Assembly: GCF_036492245.1 (NCBI RefSeq)
Contig: NZ_AP025286.1
Coordinates: forward strand, 3,367,498-3,431,497
Length of the DNA: 64,000 nt
Direction of reading: 5' to 3'
From: Treponema bryantii
GTDB taxonomy: Bacteria; Spirochaetota; Spirochaetia; Treponematales; Treponemataceae
The notes beneath the pieces are model-generated. The model searched no databases. It was given only the letters and a program-made list of their open reading frames with translations, and was not told the DNA's origin. A program made the translations under genes and the position numbers. Shown here piece after piece: positions 43,371 through 52,302 of the stretch. The stretch's first letter is position 1. The number at the start of each line of letters is the position of its first letter.

Positions 43371-45307
43371 TGAAAGCATTAAAGAAATTTGTATTTTCCA
43401 CATTTTTACTTTCAGGGCTTTTTTCTTACAACCAGTTACCTGCTCAAAGCCTGCCCGATTTTTCAATCTCAACCTACAGAATAGAAAATCCTTCTATATT
43501 AAATCATTCGAGTGTAGAAATAAAATCTAACTGGGATTTCTATTGGGGTAAATTTATTTCTCCTTATGATAATACAACAAAACCAGACGCTGTAGTTTCA
43601 ACTCCTTCAGACTGGAACAAATATCAACTCTCTAAAGAAATAAATGAAATCACTAAAACAGGTCTTGGTTCCGGAACATATCGTCTTAAAATTACAAATC
43701 TTACTCCAGGTACAGAATATGTTTTTCCTACCTATAAACTCGCTTATAATGCCTTTACTGTTTTTGCAGATAAAAAGATGATATATCAGTCTGGAGTTCC
43801 ATCGGAGAAATGGGAACAGACTATTACTAAACAGTTCTTTGATACAGCCCGCTTTATACCTGGAGATGATGGAACTGTTACGCTGACAATCTTTGTTTCA
43901 AATGATTTTTATCGTAAGGGCGGTTTACGAGGAAAGCTTATTCTTTATGAAGAATCTTATTATAGAAATTATTATTTCCGTACATTAACCTCTTATTCTA
44001 TTTTTACCGGCATTCTTTTAATGATTTCCATTTATTGTCTTTTGAATTTCTTCCTTAAGAAAGACAAATCTTCCTTATATCTTTCGCTTTTAATTCTTTC
44101 AGTATTTACAAGACTTGCTACTGCTGATTTTTCTGTTCTTAAAGTGATTTTCCCAAATCTTCCTTTTACTGTAATGCTTCGTATAGAATATATTTCTGTA
44201 TTCTTTATACCAGGTTTCCTTACACTCTATATTGATACCTTAAATAAATTTATTTTCAAAAAGATACCTGCAATGGTTATTGCTGCTCCAAGTTTTATTT
44301 TCTTTATTCTTGATTTAGTACTACCAATCAGACAGGCAAATATGACCGTTCCATACATGCAGACTTACATGTACACTGTAATAGCCGTTGATTCTCTGCT
44401 TTTTATAATCAGCTTCTTTAAAGCACGGGATGTAATTACAACAATTTCTATTATATCGCTCATTATTGTTGCTCTTGGTGCTACCTTTAATATTCTTGCA
44501 ATTCATCATATTAAAATTTTTGGCGGTATCAATTTCCTGATTCCAGCTTTTGCACAATTCGCTTTCTTGCAGATTATTCTTCTTGCTTATATTCAGAATA
44601 AGAACTATCTCAAAGTTTTTGAGCTTCATGATTATCTTAATGAAACAAATAAAGCCTATTATCGTTTTGTACCAAAAGAATTTCTTGAACTTCTCTGCAA
44701 AAAAGATATTACAGAAATTACTTTGGGCGAATATAAAATTTCTAAAGCCGCAGTACTTTCAGCAGATATCAGAAACTTCACTTCTACTTCCGAAAAACTT
44801 GTACCTATTCAGGTTTTTGATATGCTGAATTCTTATCTTCGTCGTGTAGCTCCTTTAATCCGTAAATACAATGGTATTATTGAAAAATATCTTGGTGACG
44901 GAATTATCGCAATTTTCCCGGAAAGTTCTGAAGCAGCTTTAAATTGTGCAATTGAAATGCAGGAACAGATGATAGAACTTCGTCAGGAATTTGCAGAACG
45001 TGGAATGCCTCAGATTAAAATAGGAATCGGAATTCACTATGGTGATATTGTAATTGGAACAGGCGGAAATAACGAACGTATGACTGAAATTTCACTTTCC
45101 AAAGATATTGATATAGCAATTCTAACAGAATCTAAAACAAAACAATATCACAAGCCTATTCTTGTTACTTATGATGCAATTAAATATGCAGCTACAGAAG
45201 CCCGCAATAATGGACATAAATTTAACTTTTATGGACAGAAAATTCATGATGCTCAGTCATCGGTAATTTTCTCAATTTTTAATGATAATTTTGAAAATGC
45301 ATTATAA
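43370..45307 (+). CDS. 7TM sensor class III cyclase, C1-like half (transition-state residues lost)
   Basis: This 645-residue paralogue has the same plan: signal peptide, 7TMR-DISM-like domain (WDFYWGKF, GTYRLKI, FYRKGGLRGKLIL), seven helices (about 205-415), a linker (LNETNKAYYRFVPKEFLELL) and a cyclase domain (about 455-640). The metal aspartates are intact: Asp466 in SADIRNFTSTS and Asp510 in YLGDGIIAIF. In the dimer-partner half, the canonical G-D-T-V-N-L-A-A-R is replaced without a gap by S-K-D-I-D-I-A-I-L (577-585), so the Asp, Asn and Arg are Lys578, Asp581 and Leu585. It lacks what the preceding protein keeps. Translation is coupled through TAATG. Product cAMP is likely but not shown. 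Confidence 0.85.
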   Translation: MKALKKFVFSTFLLSGLFSYNQLPAQSLPDFSISTYRIENPSILNHSSVEIKSNWDFYWGKFISPYDNTTKPDAVVSTPSDWNKYQLSKEINEITKTGLGSGTYRLKITNLTPGTEYVFPTYKLAYNAFTVFADKKMIYQSGVPSEKWEQTITKQFFDTARFIPGDDGTVTLTIFVSNDFYRKGGLRGKLILYEESYYRNYYFRTLTSYSIFTGILLMISIYCLLNFFLKKDKSSLYLSLLILSVFTRLATADFSVLKVIFPNLPFTVMLRIEYISVFFIPGFLTLYIDTLNKFIFKKIPAMVIAAPSFIFFILDLVLPIRQANMTVPYMQTYMYTVIAVDSLLFIISFFKARDVITTISIISLIIVALGATFNILAIHHIKIFGGINFLIPAFAQFAFLQIILLAYIQNKNYLKVFELHDYLNETNKAYYRFVPKEFLELLCKKDITEITLGEYKISKAAVLSADIRNFTSTSEKLVPIQVFDMLNSYLRRVAPLIRKYNGIIEKYLGDGIIAIFPESSEAALNCAIEMQEQMIELRQEFAERGMPQIKIGIGIHYGDIVIGTGGNNERMTEISLSKDIDIAILTESKTKQYHKPILVTYDAIKYAATEARNNGHKFNFYGQKIHDAQSSVIFSIFNDNFENAL

Positions 45308-45372
45308 TCATTTTTTAAATCTGATTGTATGTTTTTTCATTTTTTGGAATAATAGATTATGAGAGGAAAAAA

Positions 45373-45867
45373 ATGGGACAAATTATTCAAAAACGTAATG
45401 ATTACATTTCCTGGGACGAATATTTTATGGGAGTTGCAAAACTTGCCAGTTTACGTTCTAAGGATCCAAACTCACAGGTTGGTGCTTGCATTGTAGGCCA
45501 GGATAATAAAATCCTTTCAATGGGTTATAATGGCTTTCCGCGAGGCTGCTCAGATGATGAGTTTCCATGGGCACGCGAAGGCGACACCCTCGATACAAAA
45601 TACGCTTATGTTACACACAGCGAATTGAACGCCATTCTTAATTATCGTGGCGGTTCTCTTGAAGGCAGTAAAATTTACGTAACTCTTTTCCCATGCAATG
45701 AATGTGCAAAAGCTATTATTCAGTCTGGAATTAAGACTGTAGTTTATGCAGAAAATAAATATGACGGAACCCCCTCAGTGGAAGCTTCTAAGAAACTAAT
45801 GAATGCAGCCGGCGTACGTTATTACCAGTATCAACCAACCGGCAAAAAGCTGGAAATCAATGTTTAA
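45373..45867 (+). CDS. dCMP deaminase family protein
   Basis: Starting at ATG 45373 after GAGAGGAAA, the protein has 164 residues. The zinc deaminase motifs are HSELNAIL (His-x-Glu) and LFPCNECAKAII (Pro-Cys-x2-Cys). The N-terminal QVGACIVGQDNKILSMGYNGFPRGC is typical of deoxycytidylate deaminases, which make dUMP for thymidylate synthesis. It overlaps the following lipoprotein gene by 8 bp. Confidence 0.92.
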   Translation: MGQIIQKRNDYISWDEYFMGVAKLASLRSKDPNSQVGACIVGQDNKILSMGYNGFPRGCSDDEFPWAREGDTLDTKYAYVTHSELNAILNYRGGSLEGSKIYVTLFPCNECAKAIIQSGIKTVVYAENKYDGTPSVEASKKLMNAAGVRYYQYQPTGKKLEINV

Positions 45868-46765
45868 AAAGATTTCCAAAACTTATCTTCCTCTCATTGC
45901 ATTACTTGTCCTCTCTTTATCGTTTCAGAGCTGTAAAACAACTCGTTCCTTAGCAAAAGAAGCTATTGAACCGGGAGCTCCAGAAGATGCAACATTTATT
46001 GTTGCTCATGATGTTGTTTTTCCAGAATGTGAAGGAAGTTTTAAATATATCTTTTTCCGACTCTATAACCCTGCTTATAAAAATCCTTTTTATGTAGCAA
46101 ATCTTTTGAAGGGCGGCATAAAAATGACAAAAACAGAAGAAGTTCCTGATTTAAGTCATGCTGCTATTAATTTTTCTCTAGATGATAGTTATTATGGTCT
46201 GACCCTTGGTGGTGAACACCAGTTTGCCGAAGAAGAATGTGCTATTCCGGAAAATAACAAATATATGAAAAACTGTGATCCAACTAAATCTGAACAGATT
46301 ACTTACGGATTACGAGTTACCGAAGAAGAATTCGAAAAAACTCAGCAGTTTGTAGAACATTATAAAAACAGTACCGACATTAAATATGCTCCAAGCCTAA
46401 ATTTTAAGCTGGCCATATTCAGCCTTAAAAGAAAATTCTTTGCGCCAAAAGATCACAAACAGTTTGGAACTCTTATTTATCCTGAAGATGCAAAAAACAA
46501 AAAAGTCGACAGAAAGAAAAAGGATGATTATCTGAATGATTTTGTCTGTTCAACTTTTATTGGATACGTACTTTATAATAATGTAGAAAGTGTTTCAAAG
46601 TTTTTTGATGAAAACAACATTAAATACGAATATATGAACGTTACTGATATTTCTTTAATTCCAGGTATGACTCCACTCTTTTACTCAAACTGGGATAATT
46701 ATCTGGAAGCTGCAAATGCCTTTGTAGAGGAATATCCGGAATTTAAGGAATACTTAAGTAATTAA
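45860..46765 (+). CDS. lipoprotein, possible permuted NlpC/P60-like (YiiX/YebB) hydrolase
   Basis: ATG 45860 lies inside the end of the dCMP deaminase gene. The 301-residue protein begins with a lipoprotein signal (YLPLIALLVLSLSFQSC). Two spaced motifs suggest a circularly permuted papain-like fold: DLSHAAINFSLDDSYYGL (His first) and NDFVCSTFIGYVLYNN (Cys later), the order seen in YiiX-type proteins. Such proteins cleave amide or ester bonds in the cell envelope. The assignment rests on motif order and spacing only. A membrane-anchored enzyme facing the periplasm is expected. Confidence 0.5.
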   Translation: MFKKISKTYLPLIALLVLSLSFQSCKTTRSLAKEAIEPGAPEDATFIVAHDVVFPECEGSFKYIFFRLYNPAYKNPFYVANLLKGGIKMTKTEEVPDLSHAAINFSLDDSYYGLTLGGEHQFAEEECAIPENNKYMKNCDPTKSEQITYGLRVTEEEFEKTQQFVEHYKNSTDIKYAPSLNFKLAIFSLKRKFFAPKDHKQFGTLIYPEDAKNKKVDRKKKDDYLNDFVCSTFIGYVLYNNVESVSKFFDENNIKYEYMNVTDISLIPGMTPLFYSNWDNYLEAANAFVEEYPEFKEYLSN

Positions 46766-46805
46766 ATTTGACTAAAGTTTATTAAAACAGTATTCTTTTC
46801 CCGTT

Positions 46806-47588
46806 ATGATTATTGATTTCCATTGTCACATTTATCCTGCAAAAATCGCTGAAAAAGCTTCTAAAAGCGTCGGCGATTTTTACAACTATCCAATGAAATA
46901 TCATGGAAGCCCTGAAGAACTTCTTGAAAGCGGTTCTAAAATAGGTGTTTCTAAATATGTAGTTTTACCGGTTGCAACAAAGGCTATGCAGGTTGAGCCT
47001 TCAAATAATTTCATTATTGAACAGTGTGAAGAACATCCGGAATTTATTGGCTTTGGAACGATGCATCCTGATTATGATAATTACGAAGCAGAATTACACA
47101 GAATTAAGGCAACTGGCCTTCGTGGTGTTAAGCTTCATTCTGATTTCCAGATGTTCCAGATTGATGCAGCACGTATGGATTCTGTTTATGATATTATGAC
47201 TGATCTTGAATTACCACTTATTATACATGCGGGTGATAAACGTTATGATTTTTCTGGTCCTCAGCGCATCTTAAATCTTCATAAAAAACATCCAAAACTC
47301 ACTCTGATTGCAGCACACTTTGGCGGCTATTCGGAATGGGATAAATCAATGGAATATCTTGCTGGTGAAGATGTTTATTTTGACACCTCAAGTACTCTTG
47401 AATGGCTTCCAGTTGAAAAAGCAAATGAAATGATTCGCGCACATGGAGTTGAAAAATTCCTGTTTGGTTCTGATTTCCCAATGTGGGATCATGAAGGAGA
47501 ACTCGAACGCTTCAACCGTCTTGATTTGACGGAAGAAGAACGCGATATGATTTTCCACAAGAACGCAGAAAAATTACTTAAACTGTAA
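46806..47588 (+). CDS. amidohydrolase-family metal-dependent hydrolase
   Basis: This 260-residue TIM-barrel protein is of the Amidohydro_2 type. Metal-site motifs are DFHCHIYP (His-x-His), LIIHAGD, IAAHFGGY and FGSDFPMWD (final Asp). The family includes decarboxylases and lactonases, and the substrate cannot be assigned. Its 3' end overlaps the convergent mnmA gene by 11 bp. Confidence 0.85.
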   Translation: MIIDFHCHIYPAKIAEKASKSVGDFYNYPMKYHGSPEELLESGSKIGVSKYVVLPVATKAMQVEPSNNFIIEQCEEHPEFIGFGTMHPDYDNYEAELHRIKATGLRGVKLHSDFQMFQIDAARMDSVYDIMTDLELPLIIHAGDKRYDFSGPQRILNLHKKHPKLTLIAAHFGGYSEWDKSMEYLAGEDVYFDTSSTLEWLPVEKANEMIRAHGVEKFLFGSDFPMWDHEGELERFNRLDLTEEERDMIFHKNAEKLLKL

Positions 47589-48756
47589 AAGCCTTATAAA
47601 TTACACCGCCACCGACAATTACACCGTCTTTATACAGAACGGCAGATTGTCCAGGTGCAACAGCTCTCTGTGGTTCTGCAAAAGTAATCTTCCATGGCTG
47701 TCCACGATACTTAGCTGCTTCTTCAGCATCACAAGTATAACGCTCAATATGCGCAGCAGCAGGCTTACTTGCCAGTCTGATTTTTACCATTACATCAATA
47801 GGTTCAGAAGGTTCTACACCAGCCGGCCATACAAAATCATCTGCAATTAAAGCATTTGAATTGAGAGCCTCGTTTGGAGCTAAAACTACCAGATTATTCT
47901 TAGCATCAATTGAATGTACATAAACAGGATAATTAACAGCTACACCAAGACCACGACGCTGTCCAACAGTGTAATGTTCAATTCCTCTGTGTTTACCAAG
48001 AACATGACCATCAAGATCAATAATATCACCCGGTACAGAAGGCTTATCAGCAAACAGTACATCAAAATACTCTTCACCAATAAAATCCTGGCTTTCTTCA
48101 CGATTTGCAGCTTCAAGACCGGCTTCTTTTGCAAGAGCAAAAACATCAGCCTTTTTCATAGCTGCTAAAGGAAAACGTACTTTTTCCAGTGTTTCAGAAG
48201 GCACACGATACAAAAAGTATGTCTGATCTTTTGAAACATCTTCAGCCCCGGCAATCATACAAGGCCGTTTATCAGAACCAAAAACTCCTGTTTCCGGACG
48301 AACAATTTTTGCATAATGCCCGGTACAGAAATAATCATATTTGATTCCAAGCTTTTCAATTCCTGCAAGAAGTGCACCGAATTTAATCAGCATATTGCAG
48401 CGGATACATGGATTAGGTGTTCTTCCATTTCGATATTCGTTTTTGAAGTATTCAAGAATCTCGTTTTTGTAAGTTTCTTTTACATCGATTACATGATATT
48501 CGATTCCATGTGCTTCACAAAAACGTTTACATTCTTCAATGTTCTCTTCTTCACCAGGTCCAAAACAAGCTTCACGAGTTTTTGTTCCTGTATGAATTTC
48601 TGGAAGACTTCCATCCCACAGCGACATTGTTGCGCCTATAACCTTACAACCTCTCTGTAAAAGAAGAAGTGCTGTAAGTGTGGAATCAACTCCACCAGAC
48701 ATTCCTACAACAACTGTGTCGCCTGTCTTAGGCATTTCCTGCATTTCGTATTTCAT
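47578..48756 (-). CDS. mnmA: tRNA 2-thiouridylase MnmA, variant lacking the usual second cysteine
   Basis: The chosen start is ATG 48756 (MKYEMQEMP), giving 392 residues; the longer open frame is unsupported. The PP-loop is VVVGMSGGVDSTLTALLL, and NGRTPNPCIRCNMLIKFG carries the first catalytic Cys. GHYAKI, ESQDFIGEEYFD and HYTVGQRRGLGV follow. In E. coli MnmA the second catalytic Cys sits in GICFIGE; here ESQD is followed directly by FIGE, so it is absent. An insert-type motif (REACFGPGEEENIEECKRFCE) adds three cysteines. The enzyme thiolates U34 of tRNA(Lys,Glu,Gln). The cysteine pattern suggests a variant chemistry, possibly iron-sulfur dependent. Confidence 0.88.
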   Translation of the reverse strand: MKYEMQEMPKTGDTVVVGMSGGVDSTLTALLLLQRGCKVIGATMSLWDGSLPEIHTGTKTREACFGPGEEENIEECKRFCEAHGIEYHVIDVKETYKNEILEYFKNEYRNGRTPNPCIRCNMLIKFGALLAGIEKLGIKYDYFCTGHYAKIVRPETGVFGSDKRPCMIAGAEDVSKDQTYFLYRVPSETLEKVRFPLAAMKKADVFALAKEAGLEAANREESQDFIGEEYFDVLFADKPSVPGDIIDLDGHVLGKHRGIEHYTVGQRRGLGVAVNYPVYVHSIDAKNNLVVLAPNEALNSNALIADDFVWPAGVEPSEPIDVMVKIRLASKPAAAHIERYTCDAEEAAKYRGQPWKITFAEPQRAVAPGQSAVLYKDGVIVGGGVIYKAFTV

Positions 48757-48839
48757 ATTGCCTACTATACCACAAGGTAGAAGGTTAGAAAAGCAATTTG
48801 CACTTTTTTTTATTTTGCTTTTTTCATAAATAAAACTGA

Positions 48840-48877
48840 AATAAGAGTGTCTATTTGATTTATACGACACTCTTATT
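48840..48877. terminator. bidirectional-looking terminator hairpin
   Basis: AATAAGAGTGTC (840-851) pairs perfectly with GACACTCTTATT (866-877). It is just after the stop of the lipoprotein gene (minus strand) and upstream of mnmA. T-rich sequence follows on both sides but no clean U-run, so strength is uncertain. Confidence 0.6.
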
Positions 48878-48886
48878 ATTTATTCA

Positions 48887-49336
48887 TTATTCAAATTTAT
48901 ATGATGTAATTCCAATATATTTTACATCCGCATTAGAATTCTGAATTACTAAAGCTTCAGCAGTTCCTGTCAACGAAGAAATGTCCATATCCTCCATTCC
49001 AAGATTATACTGAACTACTAATGCATCACCCCAATCATCTGATGCATTAGCAAGTAAAAGATACTGGCCTAATCCCCAATCTACTTCAATTTCCTGCTGA
49101 TTTTCATCATAAAATAATGCATTTACCTTCAATTTTGTTTTATCACTTAAATCAACAGGAGCATCGAAAGGAATATAAATACCACCATCCCAAGCAGAAG
49201 CAAAAGGAGTTTCATTTATCCATTTAATATCCGATGAGAATCCTGATTCTTTTGGATCACTACCACCACTACATCCAACAAATACCATAGTCAGGAGCAA
49301 AGCAATTGCTCCAATATGCAATCTAAACTTTTTCAT
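48887..49336 (-). CDS. small lipoprotein, function unknown
   Basis: This 149-residue protein has a lipoprotein signal ending at Cys22 (IALLLTMVFVGCSGGSDPKESGF). The mature part is acidic with several Trp and Tyr residues and looks like a beta-rich small domain (GGIYIPFDAPVDLSDKTKLKVNALFYDEN). AGGAGG precedes the ATG. It is probably anchored in the outer or inner membrane. I recognise no family. Confidence 0.7.
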   Translation of the reverse strand: MKKFRLHIGAIALLLTMVFVGCSGGSDPKESGFSSDIKWINETPFASAWDGGIYIPFDAPVDLSDKTKLKVNALFYDENQQEIEVDWGLGQYLLLANASDDWGDALVVQYNLGMEDMDISSLTGTAEALVIQNSNADVKYIGITSYKFE

Positions 49337-49577
49337 TTTTTTAATCCTCCTAAATGAAAACTTTAATTTATGAGTTTATTATTATTTCCATCCCTAAAAA
49401 ATTTCAAATGAAATTTATGGTTTTCAAGGGAAGATACGGAAACCCTCTTATGTTTTACTCGATTTAATTGTATACAGTAAGATAAATCCCCTATGCTTTT
49501 TTTAAATTTTTAAATATCTTTTTTAGAATTTCTCTGTTAAAATATAAATGAATATTTATATTTCGAGGGTTAACTAT

Positions 49578-50504
49578 ATGGGTATGAGACTTGTAACACG
49601 TTCAGATTTTGACGGATTAGCTTGTGGTGCATTACTCCTTGAAGCAGGAATTATTGATCACTGGAAGTTCGCACATCCAAAAGATTTGCAGGACGGACTT
49701 ATTCCAATCGACAGCAATGACTGTCTTGCTAACGTTCCTTTTGTAGAAGGCTGTGGTCTCTGGTTTGACCATCACTCAAGTGAATTTGAACGAAATCAGC
49801 TTGAAGGAAAATATAAGGGAGAAAGCCGCATTACTCCTTCTTGTGCCCGAATTATTTATGAATATTATGGCGGAAAAGAAAAGTTCCCTAATTTCGATGA
49901 TATCATGGTTGCAGTAGACAAAGTAGACTCAGGTAATCTTACAATTGACGAAATTCAAAATCCTAAAGGCTGGATTCTGGTAGGATTCCTGATGGACCCA
50001 AGAACAGGACTTGGACGCTGGCGTGAATTCACAGTTTCTAACTATCAGCTGATGGAAAAACTGATGGTAGCATGCCGCGACAAATCAACCGAAGAAATTC
50101 TTGCAATGCCAGACGTAAAGGAACGCATTGAAGTTTATAACGAGCAGACAGAAAAATTCAAAGAAATGGTAAAAGCACACACAGTTGTTGATGGAAACCT
50201 GATTATTTCAGATTTGCGTGGTGTAGATCCTATTTATACCGGGAATCGCTTTATGATTTACAGTATGTATCCTAATCAGAATATTTCTGCATGGATTGTA
50301 AGCGGCCGTGGTGGTCAGGGCTGTTCTGCAGCAGTCGGCTACAGTATTCTGAACAAAACAAGCAAAGTAAACGTTGGAAGCCTTATGCTTAAATATGGCG
50401 GAGGCGGACACGAAAAAGTTGGAACCTGTCAGTTTACTAATGAAAATATGGAAACTGAACTTCCTAAAATGCTTGCCGAATTGAAGGAAATGGCAAACGC
50501 TTAG
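49578..50504 (+). CDS. DHH-family phosphoesterase
   Basis: ATG 49578 follows GAGGG (cGAGGGTTAACTAT), giving 308 residues; a frame start at 49548 has no ribosome binding site. Motifs of the DHH/DHHA1 superfamily are visible: TRSDFDGLACGALL (D-x-D), LWFDHHSSEF (DHH) and the DHHA1 end GGGGHEKVGTCQF. Members are exopolyphosphatases, RecJ nucleases or cyclic-dinucleotide phosphodiesterases. The short form without an extra domain suggests a nano-RNase/phosphatase-like role. The exact substrate is not readable. Confidence 0.85.
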   Translation: MGMRLVTRSDFDGLACGALLLEAGIIDHWKFAHPKDLQDGLIPIDSNDCLANVPFVEGCGLWFDHHSSEFERNQLEGKYKGESRITPSCARIIYEYYGGKEKFPNFDDIMVAVDKVDSGNLTIDEIQNPKGWILVGFLMDPRTGLGRWREFTVSNYQLMEKLMVACRDKSTEEILAMPDVKERIEVYNEQTEKFKEMVKAHTVVDGNLIISDLRGVDPIYTGNRFMIYSMYPNQNISAWIVSGRGGQGCSAAVGYSILNKTSKVNVGSLMLKYGGGGHEKVGTCQFTNENMETELPKMLAELKEMANA

Positions 50505-50540
50505 AATTTGGCAAAAGATTAAATAATTGATACAATTAAT

Positions 50541-50562
50541 GGGCTGTCTGAAAAGACAGCCC
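50541..50562 (+). terminator. intrinsic terminator of the DHH gene
   Basis: GGGCTGTCT and AGACAGCCC form a perfect 9-bp stem with a 4-base loop, followed by ATTTTC. It lies 37 bp after the stop. Confidence 0.75.
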
Positions 50563-50592
50563 ATTTTCGTCATTGCAAAACGCAATACAATA

Positions 50593-50627
50593 TGTCATTG
50601 CGAGGAGCGCAGCGACGAAGCAATCCA
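50593..50627. repeat. dispersed REP-like repeat (CATTGCGAGGAGCG type)
   Basis: ATTGCGAGGAGCGCAGCGAC followed by GAAGCAAT is a well-known short repeat seen in intergenic regions of many bacteria; its ends ATTGC/GCAAT are inverted. A partial copy of the left end (GTCATTGC) lies 25 bp upstream (50570). It sits just before the azlC start and gives a spurious SLRGAQRRSNP reading frame. Confidence 0.7.
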
Positions 50628-50642
50628 TTTTGTGGTGGGAAT

Positions 50643-51344
50643 ATGAAAAATAAAGTTTTTCTTGAAGGAATGCGCGATGGTGTGCCGATTGGATTAGGTT
50701 ATTTTGCAGTAGCCTTTTCTCTTGGAATAGTGGCAAGAAATGCCGGTCTCACACCAATTCAGGGTTTTATTGCAAGCTTTTTTTGTGTAGCTTCAGCCGG
50801 TGAATATGCACTGTTCACATCAATTCAAGCTTCAGCAGCCTTCTTAGAAATTGCTTTAATCACACTTGTAGTAAATGCCCGCTATCTGCTTATGAGCACC
50901 GCTCTTACACAGCGTTTTGACCCAAAAACACCGTTAATTCATCGATTTTTAATAGGTTTTGGCATAACAGACGAAATATTTGGAATAACAATCGCACGTC
51001 CAGGCTATATCAATCCTGTTTACAATTATGGTGCTTTATTAGTTGCAATTCCACTCTGGAGCCTTGGAACTTCACTGGGAATCATAGCAGGAAACTTTTT
51101 ACCTGCCCGCGTTGTAAGTGCTCTCTCTGTAGCTCTTTACGGTATGTTCCTTGCAATTATTGTACCTCCAGCAAAGAAGAACATTGTAATTATGATTTCT
51201 GTACTTATAAGCTTTGCTGCAAGCTATGCTTTCTCGATTATTCCTGTTGTAAAAGAGCTTTCTGGAGGCACAAGAACTATCATTCTTACTGTAGTGATTT
51301 CTTCGATTGTTGCACTTGTTAAGCCAATTCCGGAGGATGAATAA
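50643..51344 (+). CDS. azlC: AzlC-family branched-chain amino acid exporter, large subunit
   Basis: The chosen start ATG 50643 follows GGTGGG; the longer frame from 50592 runs through a REP-like repeat and is rejected. The 233-residue protein has several hydrophobic helices and the AzlC N-terminus FLEGMRDGVPIGLGYFAVAFSLGI. With AzlD it forms a two-gene exporter of branched-chain amino acids. The stop and the azlD start share one base (TAATG). Confidence 0.9.
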   Translation: MKNKVFLEGMRDGVPIGLGYFAVAFSLGIVARNAGLTPIQGFIASFFCVASAGEYALFTSIQASAAFLEIALITLVVNARYLLMSTALTQRFDPKTPLIHRFLIGFGITDEIFGITIARPGYINPVYNYGALLVAIPLWSLGTSLGIIAGNFLPARVVSALSVALYGMFLAIIVPPAKKNIVIMISVLISFAASYAFSIIPVVKELSGGTRTIILTVVISSIVALVKPIPEDE

Positions 51345-51652
51345 TGTCTCTTTACATATATATTTCAATTTTTACTGCATTTATTGTTTCATATCTGATT
51401 CGTGTACTTCCACTTACTCTGATTCGTAAACCAATAAAAAACCGCTTTATCCGATCATTTTTATATTATGTGCCATATATTACACTTGCAGTAATGACAT
51501 TCCCTGCTATTGTTGAAGCAACTCAATCTCCTGTTGCAGGAATTATTGCACTTGTAATTGGTATCTTACTTTCATATTTTGGAGCTGGACTTTTTCCTGT
51601 AGCCTGTGCCTGCTGTGTGGTAGTTTTTGCAGCAGAATTTTTTCTTGTTTAA
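51344..51652 (+). CDS. azlD: AzlD-family small subunit of the amino acid exporter
   Basis: This 102-residue membrane protein has the AzlD core: SYLIRVLPLTLIRKPIKNRF, then YVPYITLAVMTFPAIV and further helices. It is always paired with AzlC, and the one-base overlap confirms coupling here. Confidence 0.9.
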   Translation: MSLYIYISIFTAFIVSYLIRVLPLTLIRKPIKNRFIRSFLYYVPYITLAVMTFPAIVEATQSPVAGIIALVIGILLSYFGAGLFPVACACCVVVFAAEFFLV

Positions 51653-51654
51653 TT

Positions 51655-52302
51655 ATGTTTGATTATATTTTTTTTGATTTAGATGGAACCCTCACAGATC
51701 CTGCTTTGGGAATCACAAATTCGTTTATACATGCTCTTAAATATTTTGGTATTGAAATTCCTTCTTATGAAAAACTTTGTTCATTTATTGGCCCTCCACT
51801 TCCAGAAACTTTCAAAACACAGTTTGGATTTTCAGAAGAAAAAGCATCTGAAGGCGTAAAAAAATATCGCGAATATTTTGCTGAAAAAGGACTTCTTGAA
51901 AATTCAGTTTATTCTGGAATTCCTGAATTACTTGCAGAACTTAAAAATAAAGGGAAAAAACTCGTTGTTGCAACCTCTAAACCAGAAGAATACTCCGTAC
52001 GCATTATAGAGCATTTTGGTCTTTCGAAGTATTTTGAAAATGTCTGTGGAAGTAAAATGGACGAAACCCGCAGTAAAAAAGATGAAGTTATAGCGTACGC
52101 CATCGAACGAAATAATATTTCAGATAAATCAAAAATTCTGATGGTTGGAGACCGGAAACACGACATTCTGGGCGCAAAAAAAGTCGGCATTAAATCCTGC
52201 GGAGTTCTTTTTGGTTATGGAAGCCTTGAAGAACTTAATGCCGCTGGTGCCGACTTTATTGCAGAAAATGTTTCACAGCTTACAAATATCTGTGTGTTTT
52301 AG
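51655..52302 (+). CDS. HAD-family phosphatase (phosphoglycolate phosphatase-like)
   Basis: This 215-residue HAD hydrolase has DLDGTLTD with Asp8 and Asp10 at the N-terminus, a helical cap (SFIGPPLPETFKTQFGF), VVATSKPEEYS (motifs II/III) and MVGDRKHDILGAKKVGI (motif IV). The layout is that of Gph/PpaX. It starts 2 bp after azlD. Its 3' end overlaps the convergent gene at 52280 by 23 bp. Confidence 0.85.
   Translation: MFDYIFFDLDGTLTDPALGITNSFIHALKYFGIEIPSYEKLCSFIGPPLPETFKTQFGFSEEKASEGVKKYREYFAEKGLLENSVYSGIPELLAELKNKGKKLVVATSKPEEYSVRIIEHFGLSKYFENVCGSKMDETRSKKDEVIAYAIERNNISDKSKILMVGDRKHDILGAKKVGIKSCGVLFGYGSLEELNAAGADFIAENVSQLTNICVF

Noticed and set aside
50592..50642. N-terminal extension of AzlC reading SLRGAQRRSNP
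   Set aside because: This is the translation of a dispersed REP-like repeat. A GGTGGG ribosome binding site precedes ATG 50643.
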